From Nocardia brasiliensis (lineage in GTDB: Bacteria > Actinomycetota > Actinomycetes > Mycobacteriales > Mycobacteriaceae), in contig NZ_CP046171.1 of NCBI RefSeq assembly GCF_011801125.1, positions 6,138,001 through 6,202,000 on the forward strand: a stretch of DNA of 64,000 nt. The letters run 5' to 3'. Below are positions 8,596 to 16,954 of the stretch, one piece after another. The notes beneath the pieces were generated by a model. That model saw only the letters and a list, made by a program, of their open reading frames with translations. It was not told where the DNA came from and did no database searches. The position numbers were made by a program, and so were the translations under genes. The number at the start of each line of letters is the position of its first letter. Within the stretch, counting starts at the first letter, position 1.

Positions 8596-9615
8596 CTACG
8601 CCACGTGAAAGAAGGACCTGATGTTTCCCGAGCCGCGACTCAAAGCCAGCTGGAGCGCCGTTTCGTAATCGGCGAGACCGAATTCGTGGGTGAGCAACGG
8701 TTCGATGTTCACGTCGCCTCGGCCGAGTACGGAGATCGCATCCGCGAAACGCCCACCCGGCCCGAGCACACCACGAAGTGTGAGTGCTTTCACCGTGATC
8801 ATATGGGGCTCGGACATGCCGGCCTCATCGGTCCGATACCCCACAAGACAGACCCGGCCGCCCGGCCGGACGATTTCGATGGCCTCCTGCACCGCCGACG
8901 GATAACCCGACGCTTCGAATACCACGTCGGGGCGTAGATCTTCCTGACCCTCGATCAGCCGTGCCAACTCGCCCACACCTGCTGCGGCGACCACGCGTGC
9001 TCCGCACCCGGCCGCGACGGCGCGGCGTTCCGGGATCGGATCCGAGACGACGGTGACGTCCGCCCCGCGCGACAGCGCCGCCGTCATCAGCAGCAGACCG
9101 ATACCACCGGCACCGAGCACGGCGACCCGTTCACCGGCCGCCAAGGCGATCGCTTCCATCGCATGTAGCGCGACCGCCATGGGCTCGACCTGGCACGCGG
9201 TGCGCAGATCGAGGTCCGCGGGCAGTACATGGAGGTTCGCCGCGGGAATTGTCATGTATTCGGCACATGCCCCGTCTCTGGAAAACCCGAGTTCCTGCAG
9301 ATTTTGGCACAGCACGTCTTCTCCCCGGCCGCACGCGGCACATTGCCCGCACGCGCAAGTGAGGTCACCGACGACTTTGCGTCCGATGAGATCGGCCGCG
9401 ACCCCGGCCGCCGTCGCGACAACTTCCCCGCTCCACTCGTGCCCCGGGACGATCGGATACTTGAATCCATGCCACACGCCTTTGAACAGTGATAGGTCAC
9501 TGCCGCAGATCGAGTTGTATGCGATCTTGACCAGGGCTTCGCCGGCAGCCGGTTCGGGCACGTCCAGTCGGCGTAGGACCGGTTTCATCGGAGATTCGAA
9601 CACCAATGCTTGCAT
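8596..9615 (-). CDS. zinc-dependent alcohol dehydrogenase, 2-deoxy-scyllo-inosamine dehydrogenase type
   Basis: Medium-chain dehydrogenase of 339 residues. Catalytic zinc ligands are C37 (NSICGSD) and H59-E60 (VPGHEW); a cysteine cluster at 87-103 (CACGQCAACGRGEDVLC) would bind the structural zinc. The nucleotide site is AVLGAGGIGLLL. The overall pattern, including LFKGVWHGF, VVGDLTCACG and DLRTACQVEP, resembles NeoA/BtrE/KanE enzymes that oxidise 2-deoxy-scyllo-inosamine before the second transamination. ATG 9615 is preferred over 9648 because GGGAG lies seven bases upstream. It is 57 bases upstream of the aminotransferase gene in the same direction. In 2-DOS clusters these two enzymes act in sequence. 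Confidence 0.85.
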   Translation of the reverse strand: MQALVFESPMKPVLRRLDVPEPAAGEALVKIAYNSICGSDLSLFKGVWHGFKYPIVPGHEWSGEVVATAAGVAADLIGRKVVGDLTCACGQCAACGRGEDVLCQNLQELGFSRDGACAEYMTIPAANLHVLPADLDLRTACQVEPMAVALHAMEAIALAAGERVAVLGAGGIGLLLMTAALSRGADVTVVSDPIPERRAVAAGCGARVVAAAGVGELARLIEGQEDLRPDVVFEASGYPSAVQEAIEIVRPGGRVCLVGYRTDEAGMSEPHMITVKALTLRGVLGPGGRFADAISVLGRGDVNIEPLLTHEFGLADYETALQLALSRGSGNIRSFFHVA

Positions 9616-9793
9616 AGCGTTTCTCCCTGCACAACGACAATCGGACACTTACTCGACTGCGTTTATCGAAGCAATTAGCACGATCCGGCGTCAAGGTCGT
9701 AACTTCTATTTCTCGTCCACTTGGCATCGGCGGACTCGTTTCATGCACGGATGCGCCGGTGTATTGTCGACAGTGGCTGAAGTCGGTGCGCTA
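9616..9793. other. short non-coding gap
   Basis: About 178 bases between the phosphatase stop and the dehydrogenase start, both read leftward. I see no convincing gene, terminator or promoter in it, though it is more AT-rich than its flanks and could hold a promoter for 9615. Confidence 0.4.
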
Positions 9794-10591
9794 CTACGCG
9801 AGTACGCTGCCCGCGTCGTTGTGCAGCGCTCCATTCGAGGTCAACACCGGTGTTCCCGCGTTGGGCGCGCCTCCCGAAAAAGAAGTCATCCGGCCGCCCG
9901 CCTCGGTCACGATATGTACGAGCGGCAGCAGGTCCCAGATCGCATTGCCGGGCGCGGATGCGGCGATATCATAGGTACCCTCGGCAACCAACATATGCGG
10001 CAGGAAATTGCCATACCCGCGACTGCGCCGACACCTGCGGGCCAGGCGGACCAAGCGGTGTGCCGCCTCTTCGTCATAGTCGCGTAAACCGCCGTAACAC
10101 AGCTGCGCGGCGCCCATGTCGGCCACCGTCGATACCTGTATCCGCCGATCGCCGCGAAACGCGCCCGCACCGCCCAGAGCCCACCATCGCGCATTCAGGC
10201 CGGGCGCGCTGACAATCGAAAAAGCAACCTTTCTATTGCTGGTATAGCTGATCATGTGGGCATAGATCGGAACGCCCTCCAGGTAGTTGCCTGTGCCATC
10301 GATGGGATCGATGATCCACAGGTCAGCGCCCTTCCGGTGTACGCCCGATTCCTCGCCCAGGACGGAATCGCTCGGGAACGCCGCGTCGATCCGCGAGACC
10401 AGCAGACGTTCCACCTCCAGCTCCAGCCCCGTCACCGGTGTACCGTCGGGTTTCGTGGTCACGTCGTGCCGACCGCGCTTCATGGCATCCAGGGACATCG
10501 CGTCTATCACGTCCAATGCTTGCCAGGCCAGCAAAAGCCGGGCATTGTCCTGGACCAATCGGGCTATCAAATCTCTATCTCCGTGAAGCAT
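9794..10591 (-). CDS. inositol-monophosphatase family phosphatase
   Basis: Metal-dependent phosphatase of 265 residues with the paired family motifs LGEES (78-82) and IDPIDGTGN (94-102); the downstream WDLLPLVHIVTEAGG carries the third metal aspartate. Members dephosphorylate inositol phosphate, histidinol phosphate or related sugars. Beside cyclitol aminotransferase and dehydrogenase genes the likely substrate is an inositol phosphate or a phosphorylated aminocyclitol intermediate, for example the product of the neighbouring kinase; that is inference. ATG 10591 with GGGAGA ten bases upstream is chosen; it overlaps the end of the kinase gene by 25 bases. Confidence 0.85.
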   Translation of the reverse strand: MLHGDRDLIARLVQDNARLLLAWQALDVIDAMSLDAMKRGRHDVTTKPDGTPVTGLELEVERLLVSRIDAAFPSDSVLGEESGVHRKGADLWIIDPIDGTGNYLEGVPIYAHMISYTSNRKVAFSIVSAPGLNARWWALGGAGAFRGDRRIQVSTVADMGAAQLCYGGLRDYDEEAAHRLVRLARRCRRSRGYGNFLPHMLVAEGTYDIAASAPGNAIWDLLPLVHIVTEAGGRMTSFSGGAPNAGTPVLTSNGALHNDAGSVLA

Positions 10592-11463
10592 CGAATCAAG
10601 TTCTCCCACATTGCCGCGTCCTCCTCGTTCCCCTCGTGTTCGCCGAAAAAGCGGACCGCGTACTCGGTGAACTCGTTGAAGAACCACCTGATTTCATAGA
10701 ACCGCATCAGCGCCGCATCCGCTTCTGGCGCCGCGCCGAATGACCTCCGTAAATGGAACCAATCCCGCTCGGGCGGCCCCCACATCAATTCGCCCCAGTC
10801 CCCCAGCATGAGGCCGCCGGGTCGCCGCAGGATATTCCCGGTGCCGGGCTCGCCATGGGTCAGCACGAACCGCGGCTTATCGACACGCCACGTTTCGGCG
10901 AGTCGGGAGAGTTCCGCCCGCAAGGCACGCAATTGCGTTCGGTGCGACCGGATGAGTTCGGTGAGTGGCGCGCTGAACGGCCCCGAATGCGGCGGGGTGC
11001 TGTCCGCGCGACGCATTGCCCAGATGATGTCATCCGCGAACGACAGTTCGAAATCCTCCGACAACAGTTCGACAGCGGGCGTCGACCGGTGCACCTGGTT
11101 CAACATCTCGATCACCGCGCCGATCTCGGTGGCCGACAGCGAAAGCGCTTCACGGACCGGCTCGTATTTCGACACAAGCAAAGGACGGTCGCCGAGCATC
11201 CGGGATACTCGACCGTCGACGCCCCGCAGCGGCGCGAGCACGAATGCGAGACCGGATTCCTCGAGTAGCCGGGCTCCCTCGTACGCCTCGACGATGTGGC
11301 CGCGCAGATCTCGCCGGACACTCACCCAGAGGTCGCCGCTTCGATATTGCCAACTGTCGCCGCCATAGGGCACGAAATCGAGGGTAACGTCCGCCGCACC
11401 GTATTGACATCGCAGTAGCGCATCGAGCCGAGAATGATCCAGGTCTTCGAGTGGTGACATCAT
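10567..11463 (-). CDS. aminoglycoside-phosphotransferase-like kinase
   Basis: APH-fold kinase of 298 residues. The catalytic loop is FVLTHGEPGTGN (199-210), with Glu205 where many APHs have Asp, and a metal Asp222 in GDWGE. The HGEP form occurs in several APH subfamilies, so the change need not mean inactivity. In an aminocyclitol cluster it could confer self-resistance by phosphorylating the product, or make a phosphorylated intermediate removed by the adjacent phosphatase. ATG 11463 is chosen over the longer frame because GAGGA lies about seven bases upstream. It overlaps the phosphatase gene and diverges from the GMC oxidoreductase gene. Confidence 0.8.
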   Translation of the reverse strand: MMSPLEDLDHSRLDALLRCQYGAADVTLDFVPYGGDSWQYRSGDLWVSVRRDLRGHIVEAYEGARLLEESGLAFVLAPLRGVDGRVSRMLGDRPLLVSKYEPVREALSLSATEIGAVIEMLNQVHRSTPAVELLSEDFELSFADDIIWAMRRADSTPPHSGPFSAPLTELIRSHRTQLRALRAELSRLAETWRVDKPRFVLTHGEPGTGNILRRPGGLMLGDWGELMWGPPERDWFHLRRSFGAAPEADAALMRFYEIRWFFNEFTEYAVRFFGEHEGNEEDAAMWENLIRCFTEIEI

Positions 11464-11569
11464 TTGCGTTCCTCGGTCCGTGTACCGAATCATTGGCCCA
11501 GGCGGACGACAAAGCCGATGCACACATCTTTCGCCGGTACGGCCGTTCTGGAAAGGATGTTCACGCCAC
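11464..11569. promoter_or_regulatory. divergent intergenic region, kinase and GMC oxidoreductase
   Basis: 106 bases between two divergent cluster genes. It must hold promoters for both directions unless transcription comes from further off. I could not pick out clear -35/-10 pairs by eye. Confidence 0.4.
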
Positions 11570-13120
11570 ATGATCACGTTTTCTTCGTTTTCCGCGAAAG
11601 ACCACGCCGCAGCGGATGAATACGCGGTGGTGATCGTCGGAGGCGGGCTCGCCGGTCTCGAACTCGCCAAGGAGCTCGAATTACGTGGGGTGCCCGGGGT
11701 ACTCGTCGTCGAGGCCGGGCCTGCGACCGAGCTGGAGCACGCCAACTGGGCGTATCCCGCCGATACCGCACTGCGGAAGTGGCTGCTTCCGGAAACCGAC
11801 ACCTACTTTCGCAGGCCGTGGTCGTCTGCCACCCCGCCGAGCTACACCGGCAGCTCCGGTATCCGGCAGCGCCTGGGCGGTCGGTCACTCTACTGGTACG
11901 GCGTGGCACTTCCGATCGAACCGGAGACGCTCGATTCGTCCGCATGGCCCGCCGTGATCGTCGACGATCTGCGGCACTCCGGGCGCGACGGCGCCGGGCT
12001 GTATCGGCGGATCGAGCGTCGATTGGCGGCCTGGCGTGGTTTCGACAGCCCGGGTCCGGCGTCGGATGAGGAAACTCCGATGCTCGGACCATACCGACTG
12101 CGGCACACCCCCAAGGCAATTCGGTACGCCGCGGACGGGTCCGGCCGATGGCGGGCCTACTCGCCGCTCGAGCATTGGCTCGGGCCGGAGCAGACACCAC
12201 AGGCGAGGCCGAGAGTCGAGATTCGAACGCATGCCGAGGTACACCGCATCCTCATCGAAGGGGGGCGTGCCCGCGGCGTGGTGGTGCGCGACCGGCTGAC
12301 CGGCGCTCAGACGAATATCGTTGCCGCACATGTTGTTCTCGCCGCGGGCACCATCCCGAGCACAGCGCTGGCGATTCGCGCGCTCCATGAGAACGGCGCG
12401 TTGTCCCGACCGCGCTCGAGCGGGTTGTCGGACCACATGGTCCAGGGTGTCTTTGTCCGGATACGTTCCCGGCACGCCGAGCGTCTGCTGCACCACATTC
12501 CGCCCGGCTCCTATTACTCGCCATGTGTCACCGAGGCCCGATCGAATCTCTTTCTCGACCTCACCCGCGAATCCGACGGCTCGGTCTTCGTCGACCTGCA
12601 GATGACGGGCGAACAGCTACCTTCCACCGACAACTATGTCGAATTGACCCTGCCCCTCGGGAATCCGTCGATCAGGATCCACGCGGTGCCCACTCGGGCG
12701 GATGAAGCCGTTCTCCTCGCGCAACGCCGCATTCTGCAGGACGCGTGGACCGAGCTCGCCGCACTCGCCGCCTGCCGGGCCGGCCTGCTCGAGTTCGGCG
12801 ATTTCCGCTCGCCCTCCCGGACGAACGAGTTCGTGCTCCCCGAAACCATGCGCACTTCCAAGTGGGGCGAGCCCGCCACATGGTCGGGTTTTCTCGGCAC
12901 CGAAGATCACGAGGGCTGTACCCTGCCGCTCGGCACGGTGCTCGACGACAATCACGAGTTCCCGCAAATCACCGGGCTGTATGCGGCCGGGCCGGTGGCC
13001 TTTCCGCGGCTGGGTGCGGCGAACCCGTCGCTCACCACACTCGCCCTCACCCATCGCCTGGCCGCGATATTGACGGACCGTCTCGGGGCGACACCGGCGG
13101 CGCACCAGCACCACGGTTGA
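11570..13120 (+). CDS. GMC-family FAD oxidoreductase
   Basis: FAD enzyme of the glucose-methanol-choline family, 516 residues. The dinucleotide site is VIVGGGLAGLELA (21-33), followed by VVEAG; the active-site region is RLGGRSLYWYGVAL. The C-terminal half has GLYAAGPVAFPRLGAANPSLT, the family's closing FAD contact. In aminoglycoside pathways GMC enzymes such as NeoG/BtrQ oxidise a primary sugar alcohol to the aldehyde before transamination. Here a cyclitol or sugar hydroxyl is the likely target. ATG 11570 leaves a normal-length N-terminus; the frame is open upstream to 11480. A weak AAGGA lies about ten bases before it. Confidence 0.82.
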   Translation: MITFSSFSAKDHAAADEYAVVIVGGGLAGLELAKELELRGVPGVLVVEAGPATELEHANWAYPADTALRKWLLPETDTYFRRPWSSATPPSYTGSSGIRQRLGGRSLYWYGVALPIEPETLDSSAWPAVIVDDLRHSGRDGAGLYRRIERRLAAWRGFDSPGPASDEETPMLGPYRLRHTPKAIRYAADGSGRWRAYSPLEHWLGPEQTPQARPRVEIRTHAEVHRILIEGGRARGVVVRDRLTGAQTNIVAAHVVLAAGTIPSTALAIRALHENGALSRPRSSGLSDHMVQGVFVRIRSRHAERLLHHIPPGSYYSPCVTEARSNLFLDLTRESDGSVFVDLQMTGEQLPSTDNYVELTLPLGNPSIRIHAVPTRADEAVLLAQRRILQDAWTELAALAACRAGLLEFGDFRSPSRTNEFVLPETMRTSKWGEPATWSGFLGTEDHEGCTLPLGTVLDDNHEFPQITGLYAAGPVAFPRLGAANPSLTTLALTHRLAAILTDRLGATPAAHQHHG

Positions 13121-13132
13121 GGTGGAACCAGG

Positions 13133-13900
13133 TCAAGCCGCGGCGAATGTATGGAAAGCACTCCGCAGCGCGCGAACCGGATCACCCTTCGGAATGAACT
13201 CGTGCGCAATATAGCCGCTATAACCTCGTTCCTGCAAGAAATTCGCGATCGACACCCAATTCAATTCTTGCCGGTCATCGAGATCATGACGGCCGGGCAC
13301 ACCGGCGGTGTGCAGGTGCAGAATTCGATCCAGGTGCGCGTCCATGGTCCGCAACACGTCACCCTCCATCACCTGCATGTGATAGATGTCGTACAGCAAC
13401 CCGAGTCCCGCCGATCCGACCAGGTCGACGACGCCCGCGGCCCAGGCGGTGCTGTCGCATTGATTGCCGATGTGGTCGATCTTGCTGTTCAACGGCTCGA
13501 GCAACATGGTCACACCGCGGGACAATGCTTCCTCGGCAAGGGGGGCAAGGCCTTCCGCGCAGATGCGGGCCGCGTCCTCGTCCGATGCGGCACCCCGATT
13601 TCCCGCGTTGACCGCGATGAACGGGCACCCGGTGCCGGCTGCCAACTCGATGTTGACCCGCACCTCGTCGGTCAGGGCGGCATGGTTGGCGGCGTCGTTG
13701 AAACCGACCTCCAGCGACACGTGTCCGTCGATTATGGCGATGTCCAGCCCGAGGTCCAGCGCTTTGCCCCAGTACTCGGCAGGCAGGAAATCGACTCCCG
13801 CGTACCCGATTTCCGCGGCATACGTCAGCAGATCTTGATCCGGTGCACACTTTTCGGTGAACGACCACCAGGCAAAACTTTGCCGATAAGGCACACTCAT
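13133..13900 (-). CDS. sugar phosphate isomerase/epimerase (xylose-isomerase-like TIM barrel)
   Basis: A 255-residue TIM-barrel protein of the AP-endonuclease-2/hydroxypyruvate-isomerase type. Metal-binding candidates are Glu in MLLEPLNSKIDH, Asp and His in LLYDIYHMQVMEGD, His in ILHLHTAGVPGRHD and Glu in YIAHEF. Relatives interconvert keto and aldo sugars or inososes (compare inosose isomerases). Set among cyclitol genes, an inosose or keto-sugar isomerase role is plausible but not proven. GGGAG lies seven bases before ATG 13900. Its stop faces that of the GMC gene 12 bases away, and the SDR gene diverges from its start. Confidence 0.78.
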   Translation of the reverse strand: MSVPYRQSFAWWSFTEKCAPDQDLLTYAAEIGYAGVDFLPAEYWGKALDLGLDIAIIDGHVSLEVGFNDAANHAALTDEVRVNIELAAGTGCPFIAVNAGNRGAASDEDAARICAEGLAPLAEEALSRGVTMLLEPLNSKIDHIGNQCDSTAWAAGVVDLVGSAGLGLLYDIYHMQVMEGDVLRTMDAHLDRILHLHTAGVPGRHDLDDRQELNWVSIANFLQERGYSGYIAHEFIPKGDPVRALRSAFHTFAAA

Positions 13901-13984
13901 ACCCGCTCCCGCGTCAGAAGATTCGACCCGTGCATTCTAACGTTATTCTTTACCAGCGATATACCGCTGACCGATGATGAACCG

Positions 13985-14809
13985 ATGTCGTACATCGCAA
14001 TTACCGGCGCGAGCGCCGGCATCGGAGCTGCGGCCGCCATCGAATTAGCCGGCCAGGGCCATATCGTCTTGATCGTCGGACGGGACGCGGCAAAGCTCGA
14101 GCACGTCCACGCGAAGATGACCGCGGTGGCGCCTGCCGCACCGCCGTCCCCGATCTCCTGCGATCTGGCCGACCTCCGGCAGGTGCGCGCCCTGGCCGCC
14201 GAAATACTGGCTCGATACCCGCTACTCGACGTGTTGGTGAACAACGCCGGCGTGCAACCGGTCGTGCGGCAGGAGTCCAGCGACGGTTACGAACTCGCGT
14301 TCGCCGTGAACCACCTGGCCCCTTTTCTGCTCACCAATCTGCTCACCGAGCGGCTCGTGCAGTCCAATGGGCGGGTCGTCACGACATCGTCGTCCAACCA
14401 CGCCGACGGGCAGATCGATTTCTCGGACCTGGCGATGCAGGACTCCTTCAGCAGCGCCGCCGCATACGATCGTTCGAAACTGGCCAATGTGCTGTTCACG
14501 AGGGAGTTCCGCAAGCGCACCGGCGTCCCGGCGACTTCTTTTCACCCCGGGACCATTTCGACCGACCTGAACAGAGACGTCCGTTATGTGCGCTGGATAA
14601 AACCGGTCGAGCGATTGGTGATGGGCAGCCCGCGCAAGGGCGCCGACACTTTGACCTGGCTCGCGACGAGCCCGGAGGGCGGCGCCCCGACCGCCGACTA
14701 CTACTGCAAACGCCGACCGGCCCCGGTTTCCCGAACCGCGCAGGACCGCGAACTCGCCGAACAGCTCTGGGAGGTGAGCGAACGCATGGTCGGGCTGTCC
14801 CGACGCTGA
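13985..14809 (+). CDS. short-chain dehydrogenase/reductase
   Basis: Classical-type SDR of 274 residues with TGASAGIG (7-14), NNAG (86-89), catalytic Ser in TTSSS (about 135) and YDRSK (Tyr161, Lys165). The overall form resembles retinol-dehydrogenase-like SDRs. The substrate is unknown; an inositol or keto-cyclitol is suggested only by context. ATG 13985 directly precedes the nucleotide-binding strand; no strong ribosome site is seen, and the frame upstream has no family similarity. It faces the carrier protein gene at 14826, with stops 16 bases apart. Confidence 0.85.
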   Translation: MSYIAITGASAGIGAAAAIELAGQGHIVLIVGRDAAKLEHVHAKMTAVAPAAPPSPISCDLADLRQVRALAAEILARYPLLDVLVNNAGVQPVVRQESSDGYELAFAVNHLAPFLLTNLLTERLVQSNGRVVTTSSSNHADGQIDFSDLAMQDSFSSAAAYDRSKLANVLFTREFRKRTGVPATSFHPGTISTDLNRDVRYVRWIKPVERLVMGSPRKGADTLTWLATSPEGGAPTADYYCKRRPAPVSRTAQDRELAEQLWEVSERMVGLSRR

Positions 14810-14825
14810 CCCATGCCCACCGGGG

Positions 14826-15098
14826 CTACTGCGGTGCGTTCGTCCGACCGAGTAATTGCCCGATGCGAGCCGCGAGCTGGTCGATTGTCGAACTCTCCCA
14901 CGCGGACAACTCACTGAGGTCCACCCCGAGCCGACTCTCCAGCTCGCCGACCACACTGGCCGCGTAGACCGAATCCAGACCGTAATCGGTCAGATCTGCG
15001 GCGGGATCGACCGATTCCGCCGGTTGGTCGAGGTAGTACGCGATCCGTGCGCGCAACCATTCCCTGAGGTCGGCGGGGTCACTTCCGTTGTCGATCAT
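14826..15098 (-). CDS. acyl carrier protein paired with FAAL
   Basis: A 90-residue carrier protein with DYGLDSVYAAS, phosphopantetheine on Ser43. The GLDS form is typical of acyl carriers of the PKS/FAAL type rather than NRPS carriers. Its ATG overlaps the stop of the FAAL gene (ATGA), a strong sign that the FAAL at 15095 loads this protein with a fatty acid. The acyl chain would then go to an acyltransferase or condensation enzyme that is not in the window. Confidence 0.92.
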   Translation of the reverse strand: MIDNGSDPADLREWLRARIAYYLDQPAESVDPAADLTDYGLDSVYAASVVGELESRLGVDLSELSAWESSTIDQLAARIGQLLGRTNAPQ

Positions 15099-16849
15099 CG
15101 TTCCTCTTTCTCCACCCGCGGCTCAGGTGCCATCGCCTGATAGATCGGATTCAGTTCGGACTCGAGAAACAATTGCTTCATCAAGGAACGGCGCACCTTT
15201 CCGCTCGTCGTGAGTCGCACGGTCCGCGGCGGCACGAACAGGACGCTCGATCGACCGACCCCGAAGTCCTGGATCAAGGCCCGCCTGATCCGCGCGGCCG
15301 CCGCCGCGAGCACCCCCTCTTCCGGATCGTCGTCGGACAGTTCCTGGATGACGATCACCCCCGGCTCGTCGTCCATCCCCAATACGACCGAACGGCCGAG
15401 GGACAGGCCGCCTGCCGCGCCGCGCACCGTGTCCTCCAGGTCGTGCGGATAGAGGTTGCGCCCCCGCACCACGATCACATCCTTGATGCGTCCCGTCACG
15501 TAGAGCGTTCCACTCGAGACAAACCCCAGATCGCCCGTCCGGAGATATCCGCCTCGGCCGTCTGCCGTCATCGCGTCGAAGGATTCGGCGCTCTGGCTCG
15601 ATTGCTTCCAATACCCTTGCGCGACACACGGTCCGGACACCCATATCTCACCGATTCGCGCCGCGTCCCGTGCCACCCGGGTATTCGGATCCACGATCGC
15701 CACGGTGCCGGGCTCGTACTCCCCGCAGCTGACGATTCGTCTCGCACGCTCCCCCGGCGCCACGGGCTCGACCGCGCCACGGGCGAGTGCGTCGTGATCG
15801 ACGGTCAGCACCGTCGGCATCGTGCCGGATGGCTTCGCCGACACCATCAATGTGGCCTCGGCGAGCCCATAGGTGGGCGTCAGTGCCTCCGCCGCGAAGC
15901 CCGCTTTGCCGAATTCCGCCGCGAAGGCGGTCAAGGTATCGGCGCGCACCGGCTCCGCGCCATTCAACGCCTGCCGCCAGGAACTCAAGTCCAATGTCGA
16001 TACGACGGGATTGTCCCGGCCCGCCCGAGTGCACAGGGCATAGGCGAAATCCGGAGCGGTGGCCAGATCCGCGCGATACCTGCTCATCAGCGACAGCCAA
16101 CCCAGAGGCCGTCGGACGAACTCCGACGGCGAAGTCAAACATACCCAGCCCCCGGTGAAAAGAGGGAACAGCAACTGCCCGAGCAAGCCCATGTCATGGG
16201 TGAGCGGTAGCCAGCCGCACGCGCCGCGGCCGAGACCGCCGCCGAGGCGGGTCCGAATGACGTTCAGGTTGGCGACGACGTTGGCATTCGTGACGACCAC
16301 GCCTTTCGGCTCACGTGTCGAACCCGACGTGTACTGCAGCAGCAGCACGTCGTCGGCTCGCGCGAAGGGTGTCACCCGGTCGAACTCGACGGGAGTTTGC
16401 AGTGACCGCACATCACACACCGGGAGCGACCCGCTACCGGTGCGCAGCGCCCAATCCTGGAACCCGGACGCGCCTCGACCATCACACAGCACGACGCTCG
16501 GTTCGGCGTCCGCCACGATTCCGGTGAGTCGTTCCCGCCCGGTGCGCGAAGGGCCGGGAACCGGCGCGGGCACCGCGATGACACCGGCCCAGGCGCAGGC
16601 GAAGAAGGCCTCGGCAAATGCCACCGGCCGATCGAATACCAGTAGCGCCCGATCACCGGGCCGGAAACCGTTCCGCACCAGCCATATTCCGATGGTCAAC
16701 GCGCGTTCGCACAATTTCCGATAGGTCAGCTCTTCGGAAACAGAAAGTGCGGCGAGATCTGGCACATATCGGATCGCAACCTTTTCCGGCATATCTTCGG
16801 ACCGATATCGCACTATATCCGCAACAACCCGAATAGCAGAACTATCCAT
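15095..16849 (-). CDS. fatty acyl-AMP ligase (second FAAL)
   Basis: 584-residue FAAL with P-loop YTSGSTREPKG (173-183), WLPLTHDMGLLGQ, TPTYGLAEATLMVS, LRTGDLGF, GRIKDVIVVRGRNLYPHDLE and the C-terminal TTSGKVRR. It activates a fatty acid as acyl-AMP and, by ATGA coupling, passes it to the acyl carrier protein at 14826. It differs clearly from the first FAAL, so two acyl groups or two chain lengths may be used. In-frame starts exist at 16882 (GTG) and 16870 (ATG); ATG 16849 is preferred because GGAGGGGG precedes it, though at a long spacing of about 12 bases. Confidence 0.92.
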   Translation of the reverse strand: MDSSAIRVVADIVRYRSEDMPEKVAIRYVPDLAALSVSEELTYRKLCERALTIGIWLVRNGFRPGDRALLVFDRPVAFAEAFFACAWAGVIAVPAPVPGPSRTGRERLTGIVADAEPSVVLCDGRGASGFQDWALRTGSGSLPVCDVRSLQTPVEFDRVTPFARADDVLLLQYTSGSTREPKGVVVTNANVVANLNVIRTRLGGGLGRGACGWLPLTHDMGLLGQLLFPLFTGGWVCLTSPSEFVRRPLGWLSLMSRYRADLATAPDFAYALCTRAGRDNPVVSTLDLSSWRQALNGAEPVRADTLTAFAAEFGKAGFAAEALTPTYGLAEATLMVSAKPSGTMPTVLTVDHDALARGAVEPVAPGERARRIVSCGEYEPGTVAIVDPNTRVARDAARIGEIWVSGPCVAQGYWKQSSQSAESFDAMTADGRGGYLRTGDLGFVSSGTLYVTGRIKDVIVVRGRNLYPHDLEDTVRGAAGGLSLGRSVVLGMDDEPGVIVIQELSDDDPEEGVLAAAAARIRRALIQDFGVGRSSVLFVPPRTVRLTTSGKVRRSLMKQLFLESELNPIYQAMAPEPRVEKEER

Positions 16850-16954
16850 CGTTCGACCATCCCCCTCCATCAGCGCGAGCACCTTTTCGGGATCGCATTA
16901 CGCGCTCTACAGTACCTGCGGAGCCCGGTCCGCAGAACCTTCAGGAGTACCACG

